A stretch of 61,888 bases of DNA. Source: Paenibacillus terrae. GTDB lineage: Bacteria > Bacillota > Bacilli > Paenibacillales > Paenibacillaceae. Under the pieces are notes generated by a model that worked only from the letters and a program-made list of their open reading frames with translations, was not told the origin of the DNA and ran no database searches. Shown in pieces: positions 48,042 through 58,437 of the stretch. The DNA is taken from NCBI RefSeq assembly GCF_000943545.1, contig NZ_JTHP01000036.1, positions 1 to 61,888 on the forward strand, in the 5' to 3' direction. Position numbers and translations under genes: made by a program. Every line of letters starts with the position of its first letter. The stretch's first letter is position 1.

Positions 48042-48076
48042 AAAAAAACAACCAGCTATAGCTATAGCTGGTTGTT
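48042..48076 (-). terminator. Terminator of the bgl transport gene
   Basis: AACCAGCTATAG/CTATAGCTGGTT hairpin followed leftwards by seven T residues. Confidence 0.88.
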
Positions 48077-48124
48077 ATACGTTTTTTTAATTTACTTCCA
48101 AGATCAAATCCATGCTGTCCTGTG

Positions 48125-49990
48125 TTAAACCAAATTTGAAGATGAAACCCCAGATTCTGCAGGAATCACATGTAATAACTGTTTTGAATTTGGATCCTCC
48201 AGATTCACATGCACTTGATCATAATTAAATGAATTCGTAACAATAACCATTACCGTAGGATCATAACCCGCAGCCTTAATTTGCTCCAGATCAAACTCAA
48301 CTAATTTGTCACCAATTGTAATTCTGTCATTTTCTTTAACCAAGGGTTTGAAGTGTTGTCCCTTTAATTTAACGGTATTAATGCCGATATGGATCAAAAG
48401 TTCCACACCAGAATCCGAAACAATGCCGATAGCATGTCCGGTTTTGTACACGCTGCTTATCGTTCCGTTTACCGGAGCTGTAACAATTCCGCTTATTGGA
48501 ACAATTCCTGCTCCTTTACCCATCGCTTCAGAAGCAAACACCTCATCGCTTACACTGCTTAAAGGAACAATTTGGCCATCCACAGGTACCACAACGTCGT
48601 TTGGATTTGCTTGAACGCTTATGGAATTCGGCCCAGACTTATTAGATACACCGAAGAAATACGTTAAAATGACGGCTCCAAAGAATGCAATAATCAATCC
48701 GATGACTTCTCCAATAAAGCCTTGTCCTAAATACGTTGGAATTGCCAACAAGCTAGGAAATGTGAAAGTGGATGCATGTACTTCAAACGACCCAATAACA
48801 GCGCCTCCAATACCGGCAGCAATCATTGCACAGTAGAATGGACGCTTTAATTTAAGTGTTACGCCGTAAATTGCCGGTTCAGTGATTCCAAATATGGCTG
48901 TGATCGCTGCGGAACCCGATAGGCCTTTGATTTTGGCGTCCTTGCTTTTCAAAAATACGCCGAGAGCAGCACCTGCTTGAGAAAGTACAGCTGCACATAC
49001 AATTGGCAACCATTGGTCGTATCCTTGATTAGCGACATTGTTTATCATCAGCGTAATCAGCGCCCAATGGACTCCAAAAATGACGATCGACTGATGGAAC
49101 GCTCCTAAAACCAACCCAGCAAGTAATGGGGAGAACCCGTAGATTGCCAACAATACCATGGCGAACAGGTCACTGATCTTTGTGCCTACAGGGCCAATAG
49201 CAGCCAAAGTTAGAGGCAACATGATCACTAGCGAAAACAGAGGGGTTAACATATTACGAATCGATTCCGGAAAGAATTTGTTCAACAAAGGTTCCAAGTA
49301 AGAGAGGCCCCAAATCGACAACAGAATGGGAAACACAGACGACGTATACGTAATTGGTATGATCGGTATGCCAAAGAAATCAATCGTTTGTGAATTGGAT
49401 ACGATCTCTACTAAAGACGGATGAATGAGTGCACCAGCTAACGAAACGGCTACGAATTGATTGACTTTCAGCTTCTTGGCCGCAGTAAATGCCAAGAAAA
49501 TCGGCAAGAAGTAGAAAATTGCATCACTTGCTGCATTCCATACTTTATACGCACCACTGTCGATCGATATCCAGCTCATTGTTGTAAATAAAGCCAGAAT
49601 GCCTTTCAAAATTCCGGATCCGGCCAAGGCTCCCAGAAATGGCGTAAATACGGCCGAAACAAAATCCATCAGCTGACTGACAGGATTAAATTTTCCGGTG
49701 CTTTTTTCTGAAGCGCTTTCATTGCTGGTAGAAGCATGTACTGCCATTCCAGGTAATGATGTTAGCGCATCATAGACTTGAGCAACGGAATTACCAACAA
49801 CAACCTGATACTGTCCGGCACTATTGACGACGGTAATGACCCCATCTGTGTTTTCGATCTTTTTGGTATCTGCAGTACTCGCATCATTTAATTTAAATCG
49901 CAATCTCGTGGCACAATGCCAAACCGCATTGACGTTCTCTTTCCCTCCTACGCCATCCAGAATATCCTTTGCCAACTTTTGATAACTCAT
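48125..49990 (-). CDS. bglP: PTS beta-glucoside-type EIIBCA transporter
   Basis: 621 residues. The IIB domain (about 1-85) has its phosphorylated Cys26 in VWHCATRLRFKL; the membrane IIC domain (about 105-455) follows; the IIA domain (about 480-610) has its His near 534 in VELLIHIGINTVKLKG. The protein imports and phosphorylates beta-glucosides using phosphoenolpyruvate. Start ATG 49990 with AGGGGGA. The GH1 enzyme gene lies 104 bp upstream. No LicT/BglG antiterminator gene and no clear RAT/terminator pair were seen upstream. Confidence 0.94.
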   Translation of the reverse strand: MSYQKLAKDILDGVGGKENVNAVWHCATRLRFKLNDASTADTKKIENTDGVITVVNSAGQYQVVVGNSVAQVYDALTSLPGMAVHASTSNESASEKSTGKFNPVSQLMDFVSAVFTPFLGALAGSGILKGILALFTTMSWISIDSGAYKVWNAASDAIFYFLPIFLAFTAAKKLKVNQFVAVSLAGALIHPSLVEIVSNSQTIDFFGIPIIPITYTSSVFPILLSIWGLSYLEPLLNKFFPESIRNMLTPLFSLVIMLPLTLAAIGPVGTKISDLFAMVLLAIYGFSPLLAGLVLGAFHQSIVIFGVHWALITLMINNVANQGYDQWLPIVCAAVLSQAGAALGVFLKSKDAKIKGLSGSAAITAIFGITEPAIYGVTLKLKRPFYCAMIAAGIGGAVIGSFEVHASTFTFPSLLAIPTYLGQGFIGEVIGLIIAFFGAVILTYFFGVSNKSGPNSISVQANPNDVVVPVDGQIVPLSSVSDEVFASEAMGKGAGIVPISGIVTAPVNGTISSVYKTGHAIGIVSDSGVELLIHIGINTVKLKGQHFKPLVKENDRITIGDKLVEFDLEQIKAAGYDPTVMVIVTNSFNYDQVHVNLEDPNSKQLLHVIPAESGVSSSNLV

Positions 49991-50094
49991 AGTTGTCCCC
50001 CTATTATAAATGCCCGGACCATTTTCAACATACCGTATAACTGGCACGATACAAAATGATCCGGAGGTGCCTTAATCATTCAGTCATTCTCATC

Positions 50095-51561
<1,467 letters not shown>

Positions 51562-52002
51562 TTAAAATTTTTGTACGATAAAGACTCCTGCAATAACCAA
51601 AAGAGCTCCCAATAATCGAGGAATATTCAAAGTGTGCATACTAGCACCAATTAATCCAAAATGATCAATGATCACCGACACGATTATTTGTCCAGCTAAA
51701 ACGTATCCAACCGTAGCTGCTACTCCTATTCTGGGCATGAGAATGGTTGTCGCCAATACATAGAAAGCACCCAGTAGTCCTCCTGTCCACATCCACCAGG
51801 GAGCTTCAAACCATTCTTTTTTGAACAACGATCCTTTTACAAAAAAAGATATGATTATTAATGAGATGGCACCTACTGTAAAAGAAATGGCCGAAGCAAC
51901 AATAGGTGATCCCACCACCGTCCTTAGCTGCGCATTAACACTAAATTGCGTAGGTAAGGCCATTCCTGCTAATAATGCGAAAATTATGAATATGATAGCC
52001 AT
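51562..52002 (-). CDS. YdcZ-type DMT transporter (DUF606)
   Basis: 146 residues with five membrane segments: FALLAGMALPTQFSVNAQLRTVVGSPIVASAISFTVGAISLIIIS and MWTGGLLGAFYVLATTILMPRIGVAATVGYVLAGQIIVSVIIDHFGLIG. It is a half-size member of the drug/metabolite transporter group that works as dimer or pair. ATG 52002 follows AAGGGGA. It is 21 bp upstream of the GH1 gene in the same direction, so transport, cleavage and PTS genes may form one operon facing a LysR regulator. Confidence 0.88.
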   Translation of the reverse strand: MAIIFIIFALLAGMALPTQFSVNAQLRTVVGSPIVASAISFTVGAISLIIISFFVKGSLFKKEWFEAPWWMWTGGLLGAFYVLATTILMPRIGVAATVGYVLAGQIIVSVIIDHFGLIGASMHTLNIPRLLGALLVIAGVFIVQKF

Positions 52003-52379
52003 GTATGTTCCCCTTTCTCTTACTTTGATCAATTAGCCAATCGGAAATTGAACGAAGTGCTTCAATAAATCGTTTATCCGATTTCAGAACCACGAGAAAA
52101 TACCAAAAGAACGGTTTCAAGTGTGTCCATTGCAAAAGTAATCCCACCTACTATTTAGAGAGCAATGGAATAGAAATCAGAAACATTCAGTATTATCCCC
52201 TCTCAAATTCTGAAGATTGAATATCCCCTACAGATGATTCAATAATATATCTTAAATATGGGAATACTAGATTGATCACCTTCTCAATTTATCGATTAAT
52301 CATTGACAACCCGAGTATAATTCACGCAGTATAATAAGTAAAATTAATAATAAGTATAGGAGGTATACTAATTACTTAT
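52003..52379. other. Divergent intergenic region between ydcZ-like and lysR-like genes
   Basis: No complete gene. TTGACA (52304) and two TATAAT boxes (near 52316 and 52331) suggest the lysR promoter. The minus-strand segment near 52025-52100 reads KSDKRFIEALRSISDWLIDQ, perhaps the end of a lost gene. Exact LysR sites could not be assigned. Confidence 0.5.
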
Positions 52380-53273
52380 ATGGATATTAATTATGAGCTC
52401 TATAAGATCTTCTATATCACAGTAAAAGCTGGAAGTATGTCTAATGCGGCAAAAGAACTGTTTACATCACAATCGGCAGTTAGTCAGTCCATAAAATCAC
52501 TTGAAAATAAGCTAGGTGGACAGTTGTTTCATAGAAGAGCACAAGGAGTGTCCCTTACTGTAGAAGGAGAGGCATTATTTCAATATGTAGAACAAAGCTA
52601 TGAGTTATTACAGGCGGCTGAAAGAAAATTTTCGGAATTAAGGAATTTAGATGCTGGCCAACTAAGAATAGCCGTAAGCACAACAGCTTGTAGTAACTTC
52701 TTGATGCAATACCTAGAAAGATTCTCCTTGGCTTACCCTAATATCGAGATTTATATCAAAGATCAATCTACTCATTCTACAATTAAGCAGCTAGAGTCAG
52801 GCGAAGTTGACATAGGAATCATCAATCTGAACGGAAGCAGAGATTCTCTGACGGTGATTGGAAAAATAGAAATACAAGATTGTTTTGTAGTAAGTGAGAG
52901 ATTTAAAGAAATATGTGATAAACCAATATTCTTAAAAGAACTAGTAGTAAATTACCCGATCATTCTAATGCAGAAAGGACTTAATACAAGAAAGTACATT
53001 GACAACTTTTTCACTTCATATGGCTTAAAAGTAATACCTAAAGTAGAGCTGAGTACCATGGAACTGTTAATTGAGTTTGCTAAAAAAGGTTTGGGCATAT
53101 CATGTGTAATCGAGGATTTTGTTCGCAGCGATTTGGATCAACAACAGCTATTCAAAGTACCAATCCAAGAAACCATACCTAAAAGGTTTCTAAGTATTGC
53201 TATCAAAAAAGATTTGCCCCTTTCTTCAGCAACTCAAAGGTTTATTGAGCTTTTTCAAAGTAGTACAGGATAA
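52380..53273 (+). CDS. LysR-family transcriptional regulator
   Basis: 297 residues. N-terminal helix-turn-helix: LYKIFYITVKAGSMSNAAKELFTSQSAVSQSIKSLENKLGGQLFHRRAQGVSLTVEG; C-terminal effector domain (LRIAVSTTACSNFLMQYLERFSLAYPNIEI...LESGEVDIGIINL...GLGISCVIEDFV). It is divergent from the ydcZ/GH1/bglP genes and probably controls them. AGGAGG lies 14 bases upstream of the ATG, unusually far, so the true start may differ slightly. Low G+C. Confidence 0.92.
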   Translation: MDINYELYKIFYITVKAGSMSNAAKELFTSQSAVSQSIKSLENKLGGQLFHRRAQGVSLTVEGEALFQYVEQSYELLQAAERKFSELRNLDAGQLRIAVSTTACSNFLMQYLERFSLAYPNIEIYIKDQSTHSTIKQLESGEVDIGIINLNGSRDSLTVIGKIEIQDCFVVSERFKEICDKPIFLKELVVNYPIILMQKGLNTRKYIDNFFTSYGLKVIPKVELSTMELLIEFAKKGLGISCVIEDFVRSDLDQQQLFKVPIQETIPKRFLSIAIKKDLPLSSATQRFIELFQSSTG

Positions 53274-53867
53274 ATTTAATTATATAAAGAGCTTCCTTTT
53301 TTCTAGTCAACGAAGAATATGCACCTAGAATCTTAACTACAGTAACTAGAATACGATCTAATAGAGCCATCGTTCCTCTATAACAAATTTTTTGTTCAAT
53401 AATCAAGCAATTTTTTAAATTCGAAATGACTTTTCAGAATATCTTGAAATATGCTTCTATCATTTTCTGCATCTGTCCATCCACCCATTTAGTGAATGAG
53501 GTATCCGATCTGTAAAAGGATCATGTGTATGTCCTTTACGGCAAAGGAGAACAAGTTCTTGTCCGAAGAAGTGGGGAGAATTCGGATTGAGGCATCCACT
53601 GCGTGCAAAGATCTATTTCACAGCTTCCAGACACGCACCGAACAAAGCTCGGTATGAATATTCAGGATGAGATCGAATACGAAATTTCTCCAACAACCAC
53701 GCAATAAGGCGAAGTATACGAGCTACAATCTCTATGTCTTCGTCCTTTACAAGCAGATAAACGTAGCCGAGGTCCAGCGAACCTCGCTTCAACCGCTCCA
53801 GAATGAAGTCCGTCTGCTCCTGTGCTATAATAAATGATTAGTTTTATTTTCCTTATCTGCGAACTGT
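53274..53867. other. Degraded region between lysR-like and uvrX genes
   Basis: The left part is AT-rich without genes. From about 53520 base composition rises. On the minus strand an open frame without start codon (53613-53837, about 74 codons; GSLDLGYVYLLVKDEDIEIV, then RILRLIAWLLEKF) is followed across one stop by more protein-like sequence (to about 53470). I could not identify it; it looks like a broken gene behind uvrX. Confidence 0.4.
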
Positions 53868-55136
53868 TTATTTATAATGCCCCCCGATTTTTAGGGACCT
53901 TTCCAGCGCCTGACCGGCGTTGGTCAAAGAGGAAGCTCTTACAATAGCTGCACTACCATAGCGTTCTTTAATGCTATCTGTTGCTTTTTCCAGGGAACGT
54001 GTACGCTCCTGATCTTCAAAGAAGGAGAGTTGATATGTTTGATCGTCAACCAGTTCACTTAAAGTGACACCTAGGCGTCGTATCGGCATGCCATTCCAAA
54101 AATTATAAAATATTTTTTTTGCTGCATCGTACACTTTATTCGTATTGTTAGTCGGGTCAGTAAGCTTCATTTGCCTGGAAAATCCAGTAGGGGCTTCATA
54201 TGGACTGCATATACAACTGACAGTCACAACAGAACCCATATACCCTTTACGACGGCTGTCTCGACAAACCTCTTCGGTGAGTTCAAGCAAAATCGTTTCA
54301 ATCTCATTCTTGTTCGAATAATCCTTGGGCAGGGTCATTGCATGGCTTATCGACTTTTGCGGGGAATCGAGCGTAGATGGGATAACAGGACTATCGTCCA
54401 AACCGTTAGCAGTTCTCCACATAATCTCAGCCTGGATGTCCGACTGTTTTCCAAAATGACTGCGGAGTTTCGTCTTAAGTTCTGGCAAAGTCATTCTGCC
54501 TATATCTCCAATAGTTGTTATGCCAAGCCGTGCAAAATGTGCTGTCATCCGCGATCCCACTCCAAACATTTTGCTGACCGGCTGTGGCCACAATAAATGT
54601 TCAACTCCTACTCTGGATAGTGTGAAAATCCCGCTTTTGTTCTTCTTGGCCCAAATGTCAGTTGCAATTTTTGCAAGTATCTTATTGAAGCTGCTTCCTA
54701 TTCGAACCCAAACTCCAGTTTGTAAAAGAACATTTTGCTGAATGTCTTTTGCAATAACTAATGGATCACCAAACGTTCTTACACTACCAGAAATATCCAA
54801 GAACTGTTCATCAATACTAAACACTTCTACAAGATCAGTATACTCCTTGTATATATTCGTGATTGCTAAAGAAACATCAATATAGTATTTCATCCGTGGT
54901 CGTACAATAACAAGTTTAGGACACTTTTTCACAGCTTCTCCCAGACGCTCTGCTGTAGTTACACCAAAACTTTTTGCAATGGGGCACGCCGCTAAAATGA
55001 TTCCCGACCTACGTGAAGGATCGCCAGCTACCACAAGTGGTTTATTTCTATATTCTGGGTGAGAAGCTTTTTCCACGCTAGCGTAAAAACTTTGACAATC
55101 TGCTAAAAAAATAGTTCTCTTATCTTTTTTAATCAT
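53868..55136 (-). CDS. uvrX: Complete UvrX/YqjW-type Y-family DNA polymerase
   Basis: 422 residues. Palm and fingers: RTIFLADCQSFYASVEKA, RRSGIILAACPIAKSFGV, catalytic FSIDEQFLDISG (107-110) and FNKILAKIATDIWAKKNKSGI; thumb helix-hairpin-helix SKMFGVGSRMTAHFARLGITTIGDI; little finger RKGYMGSVVTVSC; beta-clamp-type motif QLSFFED near 384. It carries out SOS-induced translesion synthesis. Start ATG 55136 with GGAGGTG. It has its own LexA box. Protein similarity to the two flanking fragments is clear, but the DNA differs much (by eye about 70% identity in the C-terminal part), so it is not a recent copy of them. No YolD-like partner gene precedes it. Confidence 0.94.
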   Translation of the reverse strand: MIKKDKRTIFLADCQSFYASVEKASHPEYRNKPLVVAGDPSRRSGIILAACPIAKSFGVTTAERLGEAVKKCPKLVIVRPRMKYYIDVSLAITNIYKEYTDLVEVFSIDEQFLDISGSVRTFGDPLVIAKDIQQNVLLQTGVWVRIGSSFNKILAKIATDIWAKKNKSGIFTLSRVGVEHLLWPQPVSKMFGVGSRMTAHFARLGITTIGDIGRMTLPELKTKLRSHFGKQSDIQAEIMWRTANGLDDSPVIPSTLDSPQKSISHAMTLPKDYSNKNEIETILLELTEEVCRDSRRKGYMGSVVTVSCICSPYEAPTGFSRQMKLTDPTNNTNKVYDAAKKIFYNFWNGMPIRRLGVTLSELVDDQTYQLSFFEDQERTRSLEKATDSIKERYGSAAIVRASSLTNAGQALERSLKIGGHYK

Positions 55137-55181
55137 GTTGCACCTCCAAAAAGCAAATGAATAAGAGCATATCACAAGTCA

Positions 55182-55203
55182 ATTATATACCAAACATACG
55201 TTC
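55182..55203 (-). promoter_or_regulatory. LexA box and -10 of the complete uvrX gene
   Basis: On the minus strand GAACGTATGTTT (55203-55192) matches GAAC-N4-GTTC with one mismatch at the last base, followed by TATAAT (55187-55182) at the same spacing as in the truncated copy. Confidence 0.75.
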
Positions 55204-55239
55204 TATATACAAAGTAAATACTGGAATTAAAAAAATAGT

Positions 55240-55272
55240 GGAGACAGCAATTAAAGAGCTATCTCCACTATT
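55240..55272 (-). terminator. Terminator upstream of uvrX
   Basis: AGTGGAGATAGCTC and the partly matching GCTGTCTCCACT arms are followed leftwards by T7; it ends the transcript from the gene at 55375. Confidence 0.8.
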
Positions 55273-55374
55273 TTTGTTACTTATATCGTGTGCTAAGCAT
55301 CCTGCCTTTTATAAAAAATGTATTACTAATAAAGAGCTTAAGTCTATCTAAGATGTTTAGGGATATAAAAACAA

Positions 55375-55893
55375 TTACTCCAAAAGCATCATATCGATTA
55401 AATCTGCTGCTAAAGATTTAGATCCACTCACACCTTTTACATATTTTAAAGGACCGTCAGATGACCAATTCATTGTACTGAGCTTCTTTACTCTCTTATG
55501 CATCATATTATAATCGATTCTACCACGCTCATTTATGCACATTGTTAGAAGCTTGGACCCCGCAATAGAAAGAGCATCTAGACAAACAATATGAGTGATA
55601 CGGTACTCCCCGTAGTCAATCCATTCCTTGGAGAATGTATCTTTAATTGATCGATAATAGTTTAATGCAACTTCGTATCTCTCTTCGTTGCTCGTCCCTA
55701 TTAACTTTTGTTCCTTAAATAACAACTGAGTAGTTCGATACAGATTTTGGAGAGTAATGTGACGTCCGCGAGTGCGTTTACCTATTATGCTGCCAATATT
55801 GTGGAAAGGACTCTTTGGTCTAGTGATAAGTTCAGTCGCGATCCAGGGCGTTAAGATAGTGCATTGTAAACCCTCTACATCAAATCGACTCAA
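55375..55893 (-). CDS. Probable C-terminal part of a DGQHR-domain (DndB-like) protein
   Basis: 172 residues from a TTG at 55893. Segments SPFHNIGSIIGKRTRGRHITLQNLYRTTQLLF, SIKDTFSKEWIDYGEYRITHIVCLDAL and WSSDGPLKYVKGVSGSK resemble the C-terminal half of DGQHR proteins, found in DNA phosphorothioation (DndB) and other defence loci. The N-terminal half with the DGQHR motif is missing, and the sequence before the start abuts a LysR fragment on the other strand. I regard it as a probable fragment; the family call is tentative. Confidence 0.5.
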   Translation of the reverse strand: MSRFDVEGLQCTILTPWIATELITRPKSPFHNIGSIIGKRTRGRHITLQNLYRTTQLLFKEQKLIGTSNEERYEVALNYYRSIKDTFSKEWIDYGEYRITHIVCLDALSIAGSKLLTMCINERGRIDYNMMHKRVKKLSTMNWSSDGPLKYVKGVSGSKSLAADLIDMMLLE

Positions 55894-55983
55894 CCTGATA
55901 ATCTTATGGTATCATCAACGATGACAGAAGTATAATTTATGATAAGTATGCTTTCGATGCATTTCAGTAATGAATAATGTGAA

Positions 55984-56205
55984 ATGAATTCAGGAAGACA
56001 TGCAACCGTTGCGGGACTGGTGGGCTCAGGCCTTGGCGTATCGTTGCTTCCAGACTTACAGGGACTGGACACCCATAAGGTTGTCCAAGTCCGCCTAAAT
56101 GTCCCAGAATGCCACCGATCCATAGGATTAGCATGGAGGATTGAGAGATATTTACCGCCCGCTGCTGGGAGTTTTAAAAATTTTATTATAGCCAAATTTT
56201 CTTAG
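55984..56205 (+). pseudogene. C-terminal fragment of a LysR-type regulator
   Basis: The 73 residues include ATVAGLVGSGLGVSLLPDL, PECHRSIGLAWRIERYLPPAAGSFKNFII, the last part of a LysR effector domain. The DNA-binding domain and most of the effector domain are missing, and the sequence just upstream is unrelated. It is not part of the complete LysR gene at 52380, which has a different C-terminus. Confidence 0.8.
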
Positions 56206-56456
56206 GGAAATTTTACAACTGGGAACAAGATGAAAAAGATTAGAGCAGCGGGCCGATTATAAAATTCATCTCTATTGGATGCTAAAGATTAACCGATATT
56301 TCGGATGCATCTGATACGCAAATAAAATTAAAAGCATGGGAAACCTGTCTCCTCTTTAATGAACCAGTTACTACGACCTGATATTTTGGAATTGAAGTGA
56401 ATAGAACTCCTATAACTTGTGGGAAATAGAGTGCGGTTTGGTCACAACATGTAAAA

Positions 56457-57292
<836 letters not shown>

Positions 57293-57838
57293 TTTGCTGA
57301 TACTCTGGATCACAGTCCCGTCAAGCCGGAAACATTGGATACGCCCCCAAAATCCATCGGTCATATGATGACTCTGCCCCGGGATTATGTCCAGTCTGCG
57401 GAGGTGGAGACTATCCTGCTTGAGTTGACAGAAGAGGTATGCCGGGACTCCCGCCGCAAAGGATATATGGGCTCGGTTGTGACCGTTCATTGTATATGCA
57501 GTCCGCACGAGGCACCGACCGGGTTTTCCCGCCAGATGAAGCTGCCCGATCCTACAAACCGTACCGAAAAGATAAATGAAACCGTAAAAAAAATCTTTTA
57601 TACCTTTTGGAACCATATGCCTGTGAAGCGCGTGGGTATCACCTTAAGTGGCCTGATGGATGATCAGCTGTATCAATTGGACTTTTTTGAAGATCAGGAG
57701 CGATCCCGAGCTTTGGAAAAAGTAACAGACACTTTAAAGGATCGGTATGGTCAGGCGATCATCATGCGTGCATCATCGTTAACAAACGCGGGGCAGGCTC
57801 TGGAGCGATCCGTCAAAATTGGCGGTCATTATAAATAA
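57293..57838 (+). pseudogene. uvrX: C-terminal fragment of the interrupted UvrX-type polymerase
   Basis: Homology resumes at about 57293 in frame with ADTLDHSPVKPETLDTPPKS and continues to the normal end: SRRKGYMGSVVTVHC, PTGFSRQMKLPDP, clamp-type QLDFFED and SSLTNAGQALERS. Compared with the 422-residue copy it starts at about residue 245, while the left fragment stops at 157, so about 88 codons are lost. A TTG at 57335 is the first possible start but has no ribosome binding site. Base composition is host-like, richer in G+C than the island copy. Confidence 0.9.
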
Positions 57839-57943
57839 AATCTCTCCATTAACACACAGACTATTCCCCGGGGAATTAAATACGAGCGAAGGCTACAGAA
57901 TACTATGCTTAACAGAGAATAATCGAGAAATAGAGGAGCAAGC

Positions 57944-57977
57944 AAAAAAGGACCGCCTGACATCAGGCAATCCTTTT
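57944..57977. terminator. Bidirectional terminator
   Basis: AAAAAGGA-CC-GCCTG and CAGGC-AA-TCCTTTTT arms between the uvrX fragment and the convergent SpoVIF-like gene. Confidence 0.85.
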
Positions 57978-58038
57978 TCCAGCTTGGATGAGCATCTAGC
58001 ATTCAGAGAGATTTTAGAGACATCCTGCGTATGCCCAG

Positions 58039-58326
58039 TTAACGAAACATCCCCCACAGCTTGATCAGATGGAACGTATTAGACGGATCGATTTTTTGCG
58101 CCAGCACGAAGGCCGTCAATTGTTCTTCCTGTGCAGCTGTCAGCCGCTCGTTCAAAATAGTGGAAGTGGACTTCACAAGTTGACGTACCTTGGCTTTGTT
58201 TTGCAGGTCCGCCTTGGTCACACCTTCGATCTGCTGCTTAACCCGCTCCTTGAGTGCACGATTTTTCATTTTCAACTTAATCCGCTCCACCAGTTGCGGA
58301 CTGATTCCATATTGCTGATAGCTCAA
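58039..58326 (-). CDS. Stage VI sporulation protein F-like
   Basis: About 95 residues, helical and basic: GISPQLVERIKLKMKNRALKERVKQQIEGVTKADLQNKAKVRQLVKSTSTILNERLTAAQEEQLTAFVLAQKIDPSNTFHLIKLWGMF. The layout (helical region, then NK-x-KVRQLVK and a C-terminal helix) resembles SpoVIF/YjcC, a regulator-like protein of late spore coat formation. Start is taken as TTG 58326, nine bases from GGGAGG; ATG 58344 has no such site. It lies behind recG, separated by a terminator. Confidence 0.7.
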   Translation of the reverse strand: MSYQQYGISPQLVERIKLKMKNRALKERVKQQIEGVTKADLQNKAKVRQLVKSTSTILNERLTAAQEEQLTAFVLAQKIDPSNTFHLIKLWGMFR

Positions 58327-58410
58327 TGTTACCGCACCTCCCATATCATTCGGTCATTCCCAAATATATGACGGCCAGCCTGTCCATTGTGCCTATCTGT
58401 TTAAAACTAT

Positions 58411-58434
58411 AAAAAAAACCTTATAATTCAAGGT
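58411..58434 (-). terminator. Weak terminator of recG
   Basis: ACCTT/AAGGT short stem followed leftwards by a T run (about 7), directly behind the recG stop codon. Confidence 0.6.
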
Positions 58435-58437
58435 GCA

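Noticed and set aside
49991..50094. LicT/BglG-type antitermination site before bglP
   Set aside because: No RAT-like sequence overlapping a terminator and no antiterminator gene nearby; a LysR regulator is the more likely control.
53530..53659. Plus-strand frame (MSFTAKENKFLSEEVGRIRI onward) of about 42 residues
   Set aside because: Too short, no ribosome site, and it overlaps the more protein-like minus-strand stretch; I could not choose with confidence.
57819..58064. Open frame of 81 residues after the polymerase fragment
   Set aside because: It has no ribosome site, crosses a strong terminator hairpin and overlaps the end of the SpoVIF-like gene; no family resemblance.
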